A stretch of 64,000 nt of DNA from Anaerolineales bacterium (GCA_020060465.1 JAGVAD010000021.1:1-64000), one strand, 5' to 3'; shown: positions 15,997 through 25,282, counted from the first letter of the stretch. Notes: a model not told the origin generated them from the sequence alone. Program-made: numbers and translations.

Positions 15997-17823
15997 CTAC
16001 ATCACATCTGGCGCGGCAATATCCAGCAAACGCAACGCATTAGCCAGCGTCTGGCGAGCAGAGGCGACAATCCACAAACGGGCGGCGCGGACACGCTCAT
16101 CTCCACTTTGCAGCACCGGCACAGCGTGATAAAAACTGTGAAAAGCATTCGCCAGGTCATAAGCATAGTTCGCAATGACCAGTGGACGATATTCATCCGC
16201 CGCTTGTTGCACCACGGCTGGGAAACGTGAGATCAAATCTATCAGGTTGATTTCATGTGGGGTAAGGTTGTAATCAAAGTCTGGCGCTTGAGAAGGAAGG
16301 CCGCCAGCCTTTTTCAAGATGCTGTTCGCCCGCACATGGGCATTCTGGATATAGGGGCCGGTATGGCCGTCGAAGTTCAACGCTTCGTCCATGACGAAAA
16401 CAATGTCTTTGTTATTATCCACCGACAGCATCGCATACACCATAGCCCCCAATCCTATCTGATGCGCCACAATGCTGCGCTCCGCCTCGGGAAGGTCAGG
16501 GTTTTTTTGTTCGATTTCCTTCAACACGCGGCGGATTGCTTCGTCGGCCACCTCCTTAAACAATACCAATCGGCCGCGGCGCGCTGACATTGCCCCTTCC
16601 GGCAGGCTGACAAAACCGTAGCCTAAATGAAAGCACTTTTCCGCCTGCTTAAAGCCCCAAAGCTCCAGAATTTTGAAGGTTTGCTGCAAGTGCAGGCTCT
16701 GGCGGCTGTCCACCACATAGATCGAACGATCCACGTGATACCTTTCGAATTTCTCCTTTGCCAGAGCCAGATCTTTCGTCAGATAAAGCGTGGTACCGTC
16801 GCTGCGTAGGATGATGTTGGTGCGATATTTCTCCTTTTTGAGGCCCAACTTCTCGTCAATGCGGACAAGCACCGGCCCGTTTGGTCGTTCATCGTCTGCA
16901 ATACCAAGCTGCACCAGCTCTTCCACAATTTTCTTGGCGGGTTCATCTACTTCGCTCTCGAAGAACCAAACATCAATCTGGATGTCCAACATGCGCAAGA
17001 TATCGCGCAACTCTTCCAGGCTCCATTCACGCGTCTTGAGCCAAAGGGCGCGGATTTCAGGGTCGCCAGCGTCCCAGCGGCGATAGATTTCTCGCCGTTC
17101 AGCCTCGTAGGCCTGGCGGCGGGCCCTTTCCTCTTCCGTCTCGCCTTCTTTTTCTTCCAGCAGTTGCGTGGCTTCAACGTAGAGTTTCAACAGCCATTGA
17201 CCCCGCTCATGCACGCCTTGAGGCTCTTGCCCCTGATAAAACTTTTGGTAGATCCACAAAACGGTGATCACGCCTAATCCGATATCCCCTGGATAGGAGG
17301 CGCGCAGCGTCTCAAAACCGGCAAACTCAACGATGCGCGCCAGCGCCTCGCCGAGGATGGCGTTGCGGAAATGGCCGATGTGAAACGAATGGTGTGTGTT
17401 CGGTTGCGCATATTCGACCATCACGCGCTCGCCTTTCGGCTGACCGCGACCATAATTTGCAGCCTCAGAAATTACCGCCTGAAGTGTGCGATGTGCAAAC
17501 TCGGCGGTCGAGAAATACAAATTCAGATAACCCTTGACCGCTTCTACGCGTGAGAAACCAGCCGGAACGCCCAATCTGGCGGCGATGGCTTCTGCAATTT
17601 CCTGGGCGCGCTGCGGAACGGGCTTGCGCGCCGAAGATGCGCTGCTCTGGCGACGCGCTTCCTGAGCCGCCAATTGAAAGAACGAGGTTGAAATCCCCCA
17701 CTCTCCGGCGAAGGGGAGCGGAGACCATTGCAACATCTCCGGCTGCGGCAAATCATTTTCGGCGCAATATTCCCGGATCACAGCTTCAATCTGCATTCGT
17801 TCGGCGTCATACATGGCGGTCAT
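15997..17823 (-). CDS. argS: Arginyl-tRNA synthetase
   Basis: A 608-residue class I aminoacyl-tRNA synthetase charging tRNA-Arg. The HIGH motif is in THHSFHIGHFRNA near residue 147, and the KMSKS region reads GAMSARRGRLV. The lack of the first Lys is usual for ArgRS. The N-terminal additional domain is short, and the C-terminal DALR domain (FHSFYHAVPVL to LLDIAAPDVM) is complete. An internal ATG three codons in is an alternative start; neither has a clear ribosome-binding site. Insertions near residues 210-260 are charged (EEKEGETEEERARRQAYEAE). Confidence 0.95.
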   Translation of the reverse strand: MTAMYDAERMQIEAVIREYCAENDLPQPEMLQWSPLPFAGEWGISTSFFQLAAQEARRQSSASSARKPVPQRAQEIAEAIAARLGVPAGFSRVEAVKGYLNLYFSTAEFAHRTLQAVISEAANYGRGQPKGERVMVEYAQPNTHHSFHIGHFRNAILGEALARIVEFAGFETLRASYPGDIGLGVITVLWIYQKFYQGQEPQGVHERGQWLLKLYVEATQLLEEKEGETEEERARRQAYEAERREIYRRWDAGDPEIRALWLKTREWSLEELRDILRMLDIQIDVWFFESEVDEPAKKIVEELVQLGIADDERPNGPVLVRIDEKLGLKKEKYRTNIILRSDGTTLYLTKDLALAKEKFERYHVDRSIYVVDSRQSLHLQQTFKILELWGFKQAEKCFHLGYGFVSLPEGAMSARRGRLVLFKEVADEAIRRVLKEIEQKNPDLPEAERSIVAHQIGLGAMVYAMLSVDNNKDIVFVMDEALNFDGHTGPYIQNAHVRANSILKKAGGLPSQAPDFDYNLTPHEINLIDLISRFPAVVQQAADEYRPLVIANYAYDLANAFHSFYHAVPVLQSGDERVRAARLWIVASARQTLANALRLLDIAAPDVM

Positions 17824-17895
17824 CTCAACGATTCAAGAAGGATGGGAAATCAGCGGGCAAATTATACCTTATCTCCGCAGAGCTTTAGAAACAAG

Positions 17896-17926
17896 GAAAA
17901 GCGGGAGCATATCCATAGCTCCCGCT
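17896..17926 (-). terminator. Intrinsic terminator of rpsT
   Basis: On the minus strand AGCGGGAGC and GCTCCCGCT form a 9-bp stem followed by TTTTCC, 35 bp after the rpsT stop. Confidence 0.8.
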
Positions 17927-17960
17927 GGCAGCCATACTGCATCGGCAAACTGGGAGAAAG

Positions 17961-18236
17961 TTATGCGGATTGTTTTTCTAAAGCGGCCAGACGCTTCATC
18001 AGACGGCTCTTACGGCGCGCTGCGTTATTCTTATGGATAACACCCTTTTCAGCCGCTTTATCCAGCGCGCTGATCGCCAGCCGGGCGGCCTGCAAAGCAT
18101 TTTCAGCATCGCCCGCCTCGATAGCAACTTTCGCCTTCTTTACAAACGTGCGCGCTTGACCTGCAAAGACACGATTGCGTAAGCGGCGCTTCTCGTTTTG
18201 TTTATTGCGCTTGATTTGGGACTTGATATTTGCCAA
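17961..18236 (-). CDS. rpsT: 30S ribosomal protein S20
   Basis: A 91-residue, highly basic protein beginning MANIKSQIKRNKQNEKRRLRN and rich in Ala and Lys, typical S20, which binds 16S rRNA early in small-subunit assembly. The initiation codon is TTG, six bases after a strong GGAGG; no ATG is available. In E. coli rpsT also starts with UUG, and the weak start is tied to autoregulation, so the same may hold here. It has its own promoter (18281-18309) and terminator. Confidence 0.96.
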   Translation of the reverse strand: MANIKSQIKRNKQNEKRRLRNRVFAGQARTFVKKAKVAIEAGDAENALQAARLAISALDKAAEKGVIHKNNAARRKSRLMKRLAALEKQSA

Positions 18237-18280
18237 CTTGATCCTCCAATAGAATCCAACCTACGATTGCACGGCTTGCT

Positions 18281-18309
18281 ATTTTACTAGACACGGCGCG
18301 ATTTGTCCA
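18281..18309 (-). promoter_or_regulatory. Promoter of rpsT
   Basis: Minus strand TGGACA (18309-18304), 17-bp spacer, TAAAAT (18286-18281). Confidence 0.55.
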
Positions 18310-18314
18310 GCAAT

Positions 18315-18343
18315 TTGACGAAAAAATTTTCCCGCGCTCTAAT
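18315..18343 (+). promoter_or_regulatory. Promoter of the sigma-like membrane protein gene
   Basis: TTGACG (18315-18320), 17-bp spacer, TCTAAT (18338-18343). It is divergent from the rpsT promoter, with the two -35 boxes only a few bases apart. Confidence 0.45.
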
Positions 18344-18415
18344 TGACGAAATAAGGTATGATTTATTCAAACATTAAGGGTAATTCTTGAAACGAAGCAA
18401 CTGAGGTGCTATCTC

Positions 18416-20689
18416 ATGCGCCCCTATACTCAGAATCTCCATGGAGAGGCTTGGCATTCGCCGGACCTGGCGCCCGATCTGGATTGGGTTCTGAACAACG
18501 CGGATGTGAGCGACGCCGATCTATGCGAGTGGCTGCTCGACGAATTTGGCTCGGCTTTTGCGCGCTTCTGCCAGGCGTTGGGCGTTCCTCTGGAACAGAT
18601 CACCGAGCGGGTGGGCGAGGCAATTGTGCAGGCTGTGCTGGAACGCCACACCTTTTGGGGGCAGACAACCGGTAAAGCCTGGCTTTATGCCCGATTGTGG
18701 CGCGTTTGCGCATCAATCCTAAGCGAAAAAAGAAAACCTCCCGCCAGCTTGACGATAAGTGCCTCGCCCCCAGACGAACGCTCGCTAGACAGTGAAGGCT
18801 GGTTGCCCATGCTGATATATGAGTATGGATTTAGCATCCCTGAAATTTCATGCATCAGCGGCGTTTCTGAACAGCAATTACAGTCAAAATGGGAAGCGTT
18901 GCGAGCTAAGTTGTGCCAGCTCAGTGAAAGCGACGCGGAGCGCGACCTGGAGAATTATTGGAAGCAAACGCTGCACCCTGGCAACGAGCTGGCGTCTGTT
19001 TGGGATGAGGATCACCGCGCCCAACGCCTGGTAGAGATTCATCTCCAGGTTTCAAAACGGCAAACACGCATGCGCTTGGTCAGCCGGGCGCTAGAGATCA
19101 GTTTGGCGCTGCTGCTGGTGGCGAGCGTCGGCGCGCTGGCATGGCTTTTCAATCAATTCACGCCTCAACCACCTGCGCCTCCCGTCATCCCCTCGGCGCT
19201 TGCCCGTTACGTGCCGCAGCCGCCCTTACAGAAGGAGGATTGGCTGGTTGATCTGCCGCAGATTGTGCCCCTGCCTGCCCCTGCGCCGCTTCCTTTAGAC
19301 GCTTCTCTAGATGAAATTCAGCAGCGCGCCCTGCAAAGCTCAAAGCTTTGGCAAACGCTGTGGGTGGATATGGCAATCCTCCAATATGGACTTCCAGGCA
19401 GTCCGGATCCGCCGCGCCTGGTGGAGCGCCGACAGGTCTGGATGGCGCGGCCTTTCTATGCCCGAGTCATCTATGGGGCTAATCTGAATACTCCAGATGG
19501 AACGTACACTCTGGCCGGAAATCAAATGTATTGGCGATCGTTCTCACAGCCGTTGGTTTACACCAATCTAAACTTCAACCAGGCGTTAGATACCAGCCTG
19601 TCAAAGTTGACTTTGCCCACCCATCTTTTCGCTGATCAGCAGGGCTTTTCCATCTCAGGCAGCGAAATCATCGCTCAAAGACCCACCCTGGTGCTGGACT
19701 GGCGCAATTCGCGCGGCGATCTGGTGTACCGCTTCTGGATGGACAGAGAGTACGGATTGACTCTTAAACGGCGTGAGTTTTGGGGCGGCGATGGCAAGCA
19801 CATTGCAGAAGATGTTTTCGTGGGCAGCGCAATCATCAACGCTGAGTTGCCCGCCTACATTTTTCACCCTCTTGAATTCAGCGGGGAAAAATTCGCCGCC
19901 GATCCCAGCGGAACGCCCATCTCCTATGGAGAGAAGGTCAAAGTCTTTTGGGAGGAAAGCCTGAAGCCGGCAGCCGCCTCCAGTTATTCAATGCTTCCCA
20001 ACGAGATGAACCCCGCTCACCTGCCGCTGACTTTCCGCCGCGTCCCACTCGGCGAGGTTCAGGAACCACAGGGCGAGGCTGTCGCCTTGGAGCAAACTCT
20101 ACCAGCAAGGATCGAGATCTTTGCTGGAGAATATTACCTGGGAGAACTGCCCATTGCTGCAGCGAGCGTGCTGGCATGTGAACGTTCGCAAGACGGGCGC
20201 TGGATTGTGCTCAGCAGCCTCTCACACCTTTTCCAGGAGGAAGGCGCAGCTCTCTATTGGATAGACCTGAGACAACTCAGCGTTGCACATCGCGCTCTCC
20301 ATAGCAATCGCACCAACGATGCATTTGCGATCTCGCCAGACAGCCGCACGCTGGCATATTTCGGCTGCGCCGACGGAACATCCGATTGCGGCGCCTATTT
20401 GCTCAATCTCGAATCGGGCGAGGCGGCTCGTCTGCATACAGCCGCGTTCGTGGATTATTTCCTCTGGAGCCCCGACAGCACCGCGTTGGGCTTTCTTCAA
20501 TCTCGCAGCGGGCGAGGCGGCTGGCAATATTTGATCTACCGCGTGGCAGATGGCAGTCTACAATATCGTGGGGAATTCGATTGGCGCAAGCTACGCGCCG
20601 CAGCCGGTTCGCCCAGCCTGGACTGGCGGACGCATCGCTCAACCCGCGTAGGCGGGTTAGAAGGATGCGCTGGGGCAGCCGGATATTAG
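18416..20689 (+). CDS. Membrane-anchored protein with sigma-factor-like N-terminus and propeller-like exterior
   Basis: A 757-residue protein. Residues about 25-110 resemble a degenerate ECF sigma-2 region (LLDEFGSAFARFCQALG, then a hydrophobic-aromatic helix ending VCASILSEKRK). Residues about 130-167 read like a sigma-4 helix-turn-helix (LIYEYGFSIPEISCISGVSE followed by QQLQSKWEALRAKL). One transmembrane helix (about 225-246, ISLALLLVASVGALAWLF) follows. The outer part has a Pro-rich linker, a beta-rich central region and repeated SPDS-type segments (AISPDSRTLAYFG, WSPDSTALGFL) like TolB or WD40 propeller blades. GAGGTG precedes the ATG. A one-protein signal transducer or a scaffold with a vestigial sigma domain are both possible; no exact family is recognised. 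The C-terminal 20 residues look like read-through of a non-conserved tail. Confidence 0.6.
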   Translation: MRPYTQNLHGEAWHSPDLAPDLDWVLNNADVSDADLCEWLLDEFGSAFARFCQALGVPLEQITERVGEAIVQAVLERHTFWGQTTGKAWLYARLWRVCASILSEKRKPPASLTISASPPDERSLDSEGWLPMLIYEYGFSIPEISCISGVSEQQLQSKWEALRAKLCQLSESDAERDLENYWKQTLHPGNELASVWDEDHRAQRLVEIHLQVSKRQTRMRLVSRALEISLALLLVASVGALAWLFNQFTPQPPAPPVIPSALARYVPQPPLQKEDWLVDLPQIVPLPAPAPLPLDASLDEIQQRALQSSKLWQTLWVDMAILQYGLPGSPDPPRLVERRQVWMARPFYARVIYGANLNTPDGTYTLAGNQMYWRSFSQPLVYTNLNFNQALDTSLSKLTLPTHLFADQQGFSISGSEIIAQRPTLVLDWRNSRGDLVYRFWMDREYGLTLKRREFWGGDGKHIAEDVFVGSAIINAELPAYIFHPLEFSGEKFAADPSGTPISYGEKVKVFWEESLKPAAASSYSMLPNEMNPAHLPLTFRRVPLGEVQEPQGEAVALEQTLPARIEIFAGEYYLGELPIAAASVLACERSQDGRWIVLSSLSHLFQEEGAALYWIDLRQLSVAHRALHSNRTNDAFAISPDSRTLAYFGCADGTSDCGAYLLNLESGEAARLHTAAFVDYFLWSPDSTALGFLQSRSGRGGWQYLIYRVADGSLQYRGEFDWRKLRAAAGSPSLDWRTHRSTRVGGLEGCAGAAGY

Positions 20690-20713
20690 CAGAGGCGGAT
20701 ACTCACGGTGTAA

Positions 20714-20771
20714 AACGTCCCGCAGATTCTCCTAAGAACAAGCCTGTGTCATCAAAAACCTGCGGGACGTT
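20714..20771. terminator. Convergent palindrome sharing arms with 4156-4189
   Basis: AACGTCCCGCAG and CTGCGGGACGTT pair around a 34-bp loop between convergent genes. The arm sequence is the same as in the hairpin after mobB. Confidence 0.6.
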
Positions 20772-20803
20772 CATGACCCAATCATCTGCGGCGGGCGCGC
20801 ACA

Positions 20804-23260
20804 TTATTCGCCGGTGGGCGTCCAGATGTTCTTCACCTGCGTGGCTTCGTGCAGGAATTCATGGCCTTCGCCTTGTTCAGCGCTCAGCCAATCACGCTTC
20901 AAACCATAGCTCACCCAGGTGCGTTTCATATTCGCCGCGGATTCATATTCAACGTAATAACTGCCCTGAGCTGAACCAAAATACCACACCGCATCCACAT
21001 CTTCATGCTGGATCAGGGTCTTCGTCAGGTGATCACGGTCGCCAGTGATGATGTTCACCACGCCAGCGGGCACATCCGAAGTATCCAACACCTGGTAAAA
21101 ATCCGTGGCGCTGAGCGGGTGTTTCTCGCTGGGGATCATCACCACGGTATTGCCGCGAGCAATGGCTGGCGCCATCAGCGAGATAAAGCCCAGCAGCGGA
21201 TATTCATCCGGGCAAGCAATACCGATCACGCCAATTGGTTCATTGATTGCCACCGTCACGCCGCGCAGTGTGGTTTCTTGCACGCTGCCGCCGTATTTGT
21301 CCGCCCAGGCAGCGTAAGTGAACAGACGACCTACCGATATATCCACTTCGTTCTGTGCTGAGGCAAGCGAACGCCCGGTTTGCGCGACAATGCGGCGGGC
21401 AAACTCTTCGCGGCGGGCGTCCAGGTTCTCGGCGATGAAATACAGGATTTGCGAACGGTTATAGCCATGGCGCATCGCCCAGCCGGGGCTGGCGGTGTGG
21501 GCTGCGTGAGCAGCCTCTACGGCGTCGCGAATATCCTTGCGGTTGCCATCCCCCACCTGCCCAATCACCTCGCCCTTCGGATTGCGCACCGCCAGGGTGT
21601 AATTGCCGTCTGGGCGCACTTGCTTGCCGCCGATATACATCTTGGGTGTGCGGTCAACGCGCGGCAATTCCCGTCCATCTCGCCCATTTGTTTTTGTTGC
21701 AGCAGGCATGCTTGGCCGCGCCGGAACATGCTCGCCCCAGGCCGACTTTTGTTGTCCATCCGCCGGCGGCTGAAAATCCGGGCGCGGGCGTTCTTGCCAG
21801 GCAGGGCGTAAATATTCAAACAATCCTTCTCTTCCGCCCTCGCGGCCAAAACCACTCTCCCGATAACCGCCGAAACCAGAAGCAGCGTCAAACAGGTTGG
21901 TGCTGTTGATCCATACTGAGCCGGCCTTTAGCTTGCTGGCCACGTCCAGCGCCAGGTTGATATTGTCGCTCCACACGCTGGCTGCCAGGCCATAGCGAGT
22001 GTTGTTCGCCAGGGCAATCGCCTCGGCTGGCGAGCGAAACGTCAGTGAAACCAACACCGGCCCGAAGATCTCCTCCTGCACCGTTTCTGCGGCAGGGTCC
22101 AGGTTGCAAATTAAGGTGGGTTTATAAAAGAGACCTTTTTCCGGCAAGGGGATGTCCGGCTGAAACAATTCGCCGCCCTCTTTAACGCCGGTCTGCACCC
22201 AGCGATCAATCGTCTCCCATTGTGTACGATCCACAATCGCGCCCATATCAATCGCTTTATCCAACGGGTCGCCCACGCGCAACTTACCCATGCGCGCCTT
22301 CAACTTGCGCAAAAATACATCGGCAACGTTCTCTTGCACCAGCAAACGCGAACCGGCGCAACACACCTGGCCCTGATTGAACCAGATGGCATCCACCACA
22401 CCTTCTATTGCCCCATCCAGATCCGCGTCTTCGAAAACGATGAAAGGCGATTTTCCGCCCAACTCCAACGAAAGTTTTTTTCCTGTACCGGCTGTCTGAC
22501 GACGCAAGACGCGCCCCACATCCGTCGAGCCGGTGAAAGCAATCTTGTCCACGTCCGGGTGAGTCACGATCATCGTGCCTGCTTTGCTGCTGCCGGTGAT
22601 GATGTTGATCACGCCAGGCGGCAAGCCGGCTTCGGCCACCACTTCGGCAAACAACAAGGCGCTCAAGCGGGTGTAAGAGGCGGGTTTCAACACCACCGTA
22701 TTGCCCATCGCAATCGCTGGAGCAATCTTCCAGGCTAACATCAACAGAGGGAAGTTCCAGGGGATGATTTGACCCACCACGCCCACTGGTTGATAATCCC
22801 GTAACTCAGTTTCCATGAGCTGCGCCCAGCCGGCATGATAGTAGAAATGGCGCGCTAACAAAGGTACATCAATATCGCGCGCCTCGCGCAATGGCTTGCC
22901 GTTGTCCATCGCTTCAAGCACCGCCAGCAAGCGGTTGTGCTTTTGAATGTTGCGGGCAATGGCGTACAAATAACGCGCCCGGACTTGTCCAGGGGTCTTA
23001 CTCCAGCTTTCGAACGCCTGGCGCGCCGCCGCAACGGCCTGATCCACTTCCTTTTGCCCGGCCTGAACCGTTTCGGCTAGCTTTTCGCCGGTGGCCGGGT
23101 TATAGCTGGGATAATACTCGGCGTTCTCCGGCGTCACCCAACGGTTATTAATGAACAATCCAAATCGGCGCTCATGATCGTCCAGCCAGGCATAAACCGC
23201 GGCAGGCGACTCGGGCGCCGGTCCGTAATCCATGGTCTTGTAAAGTTCCAAAATGTCCAT
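20804..23260 (-). CDS. Two-domain aldehyde dehydrogenase (ALDH16-like), second domain degenerate
   Basis: An 818-residue protein. The first 500 or so residues are a complete NAD-dependent aldehyde dehydrogenase: IIPWNFPLLM, LELGGKSP with the general-base Glu, FNQGQVCCAGSR with the catalytic Cys, and EEIFGPVL. A linker rich in Pro and Ala leads to a second, shorter ALDH-like part (IGVIGIACPDEYPLLGF, ARGNTVVMIPS) that lacks both the ELGG Glu and the catalytic Cys. This layout matches the ALDH16 type. It starts at the ATG at 23260 with GAGGA before it; the frame stays open upstream into deoC. It follows deoC by 32 bp, so it probably oxidises acetaldehyde released from deoxyribose 5-phosphate. 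Confidence 0.88.
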   Translation of the reverse strand: MDILELYKTMDYGPAPESPAAVYAWLDDHERRFGLFINNRWVTPENAEYYPSYNPATGEKLAETVQAGQKEVDQAVAAARQAFESWSKTPGQVRARYLYAIARNIQKHNRLLAVLEAMDNGKPLREARDIDVPLLARHFYYHAGWAQLMETELRDYQPVGVVGQIIPWNFPLLMLAWKIAPAIAMGNTVVLKPASYTRLSALLFAEVVAEAGLPPGVINIITGSSKAGTMIVTHPDVDKIAFTGSTDVGRVLRRQTAGTGKKLSLELGGKSPFIVFEDADLDGAIEGVVDAIWFNQGQVCCAGSRLLVQENVADVFLRKLKARMGKLRVGDPLDKAIDMGAIVDRTQWETIDRWVQTGVKEGGELFQPDIPLPEKGLFYKPTLICNLDPAAETVQEEIFGPVLVSLTFRSPAEAIALANNTRYGLAASVWSDNINLALDVASKLKAGSVWINSTNLFDAASGFGGYRESGFGREGGREGLFEYLRPAWQERPRPDFQPPADGQQKSAWGEHVPARPSMPAATKTNGRDGRELPRVDRTPKMYIGGKQVRPDGNYTLAVRNPKGEVIGQVGDGNRKDIRDAVEAAHAAHTASPGWAMRHGYNRSQILYFIAENLDARREEFARRIVAQTGRSLASAQNEVDISVGRLFTYAAWADKYGGSVQETTLRGVTVAINEPIGVIGIACPDEYPLLGFISLMAPAIARGNTVVMIPSEKHPLSATDFYQVLDTSDVPAGVVNIITGDRDHLTKTLIQHEDVDAVWYFGSAQGSYYVEYESAANMKRTWVSYGLKRDWLSAEQGEGHEFLHEATQVKNIWTPTGE

Positions 23261-23292
23261 CGCACAATCCTCGCAATGATTCGTAACAGAGA

Positions 23293-24255
23293 TCAGCCCA
23301 TTGGCATGTGATGGCGGGCGGCGTAATGGCCGGTAATGTAATGATAGAGCTGGCGTTCCAGGTCGGTGAGCAGGCTGCTGGCGCCAATGCGAAACAAATC
23401 CGGCATCAGCCACTCCACGCCTAACTCCTCTTTCATCAGCGCCTGCCAGGCCAGCGTTTGCTTGGCTTTGGTAATGCCACCAGCCGGTTTAAAGCCGACT
23501 TTATAGCCGGTGCGCTCATAGTACTCACGGATGGCGCGTACCATTACCAGGCCGGCCTCCAAAGTGGCGTTGACGCTCTCTTTACCCGTGGAGGTCTTAA
23601 TGAAATCCGACCCGGCCATCATCGCCGTCAGGCTGGCCTGATACACCTGTTTGAGGGTCGCCAGGTTGCCAACAGCCAGGATGGTCTTCATGTGCGCTGC
23701 ATCGCCGCAGGTTTCGCGAAAGGCGCGAACTTCATCATAGAGCGCCTGCCAGTCGCCGGTGAGTACGTATGGGCGATGAATGACTACATCAATCTCCCTG
23801 GCGCCGGCTTCGATCGCCTGTTCGATCTCAGCGATGCGCTGCGCCAGCGGGGTTTGCCCGTCCGGGAAACCTGTCGCCACCGAAGCCACGGGGATATTGC
23901 TGCCCCGTAAGGCTTCGACTGCATCTTTAACGCGGCTGGGATACACACAAACTGCTCCCACTGTAATGGGTTGACCATCTGCGCCCAGCGCGGCAAGCAT
24001 ATCCTGTCGCAGCGGTTGCTTCGCCTTGGCGCACAGGCGGCGCACCCGCCCAGGCGTGTCGTCGCCAGCCAGGGTGGTCAGGTCAATGCAGGTGACGGCG
24101 CGCAACAGCCAGGCAGCCTGCCAGTCTTTCTTGATGGAACGTCGCGCCGGAAGGGAGGCGACGCGCCGTTCGACCGCGCTGCGGTTGACATGCGCCCGCA
24201 TCACCCAATCCAATTGCAGCGGCATTCCAGGGTTGCGTTCATTTTTGGATGCCAT
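23293..24255 (-). CDS. deoC: Deoxyribose-phosphate aldolase
   Basis: A 320-residue DERA-class aldolase splitting 2-deoxyribose 5-phosphate into glyceraldehyde 3-phosphate and acetaldehyde. Family segments are the catalytic DFIKTSTGK and GFKPAGGI, the latter holding the active-site Lys region. It is longer than the bacterial norm (about 220-260) because of an N-terminal extension, as in the eukaryote-like branch. The ATG at 24255 with AGGATAGG upstream is chosen over one six codons earlier. The downstream ALDH can take the acetaldehyde product, so the pair forms a deoxynucleoside-catabolic operon. Confidence 0.92.
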   Translation of the reverse strand: MASKNERNPGMPLQLDWVMRAHVNRSAVERRVASLPARRSIKKDWQAAWLLRAVTCIDLTTLAGDDTPGRVRRLCAKAKQPLRQDMLAALGADGQPITVGAVCVYPSRVKDAVEALRGSNIPVASVATGFPDGQTPLAQRIAEIEQAIEAGAREIDVVIHRPYVLTGDWQALYDEVRAFRETCGDAAHMKTILAVGNLATLKQVYQASLTAMMAGSDFIKTSTGKESVNATLEAGLVMVRAIREYYERTGYKVGFKPAGGITKAKQTLAWQALMKEELGVEWLMPDLFRIGASSLLTDLERQLYHYITGHYAARHHMPMG

Positions 24256-24469
24256 AAGCCTATCCTTAATCATTGTAAATGATCATACGTTCAATCAACG
24301 CAATTATTTGCGAATGCAACTATATCATACTACGGTTACAGATCAAATAGCTTGATCTCTCACGCTCTTGGGGATTGAAACGCGAAACCAATCCAAAAGC
24401 GGGTAAAATCGAGTAAATTAGACTATATTACCTCAAACCCCTGCATATCCAACCACGGAGCGTGAAAGT
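24256..24469. promoter_or_regulatory. Divergent control region between deoC and the SDR gene
   Basis: AT-rich intergenic region with two short palindromes: ATCATTGTAAATGAT near 24271 and CGCAATTATTTGCG near 24299. They lie upstream of deoC where a nucleoside-responsive repressor could bind. I could not assign promoters with confidence. Confidence 0.35.
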
Positions 24470-25282
24470 ATGGAACTCAAGGGACAGGTTGCAATCATCA
24501 CCGGCGCAGGCCAGGGGATCGGTCTGGGGATTGCCGAGTGCTTCGCCCGCCAGGGAGCTACTGTCATCATCGCTGAATTGATCGCAGAGCGCGGCGCAGA
24601 GGCCGCCCAACGGCTGCGCGCCCATGGACTAGCGGCGGAAGCTGTTCCTCTGGATGTGACGCAGGTTGAATCTTGCGCTCATCTGGTGGAACAAACGCTT
24701 GCCAGTTATGGGCGGATTGACATCCTGGTCAACAACGCCGGAGTCTTCATCGGTCACACCGCCGAAGAGATCCCGGAAAAGGATTGGCGCATTCAGTTGG
24801 ATGTCATGCTCACAGGGCCCTTTCTATGCGCCCAGGCGGTCGGCCGCCAGGCGATGATCCCCCAACGCAGCGGCAAGGTCTTGAACATTGCCTCCATCGT
24901 TGGCATCGGTGGCTGGCCGCTGCGCCTGCCCTACAGCGCGGCAAAAGCCGGATTAATCGCCCTCACCCAGGGACTGGCAATGGAATGGGCGCAGTACAAC
25001 ATCCGCGTAAACGCCATCTCGCCCGGTCCAACCATGACAGAAATGTTTCAGGATGCACTGCGCAGCGGGCTATCATCGCTGGAAAATTACCTGCGACGCA
25101 TCCCGCTAGGGCGTGTGGCTGAAGTGAGTGAGATTGCTGAAGCAGCGCTTTTTTTAGTGTCAGATCGGTCTTCTTTTGTCACCGGATATAACCTGGTGGT
25201 GGACGGCGGCTGGTTGCCGTATGGTAATTTGTTCAATGCGCGCGGCTTTCCTGAACCTCAAACACCCGCCGAGTATAAATAG
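24470..25282 (+). CDS. Short-chain dehydrogenase/reductase
   Basis: A 270-residue classical SDR using NAD(P)H. It shows the cofactor motif TGAGQGIG near residue 11, NNAG near 87, the catalytic YSAAK near 157 and the FabG-like ISPGPTMTEM. Such proteins reduce 3-oxoacyl groups, sugars or polyols; the substrate cannot be told from the sequence. It is divergent from deoC and separated by about 110 bp from a GbsR-type regulator on the same strand, so function may be unrelated to either. TGAAAG is the nearest purine-rich block before the ATG, a weak ribosome-binding site. Confidence 0.88.
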   Translation: MELKGQVAIITGAGQGIGLGIAECFARQGATVIIAELIAERGAEAAQRLRAHGLAAEAVPLDVTQVESCAHLVEQTLASYGRIDILVNNAGVFIGHTAEEIPEKDWRIQLDVMLTGPFLCAQAVGRQAMIPQRSGKVLNIASIVGIGGWPLRLPYSAAKAGLIALTQGLAMEWAQYNIRVNAISPGPTMTEMFQDALRSGLSSLENYLRRIPLGRVAEVSEIAEAALFLVSDRSSFVTGYNLVVDGGWLPYGNLFNARGFPEPQTPAEYK

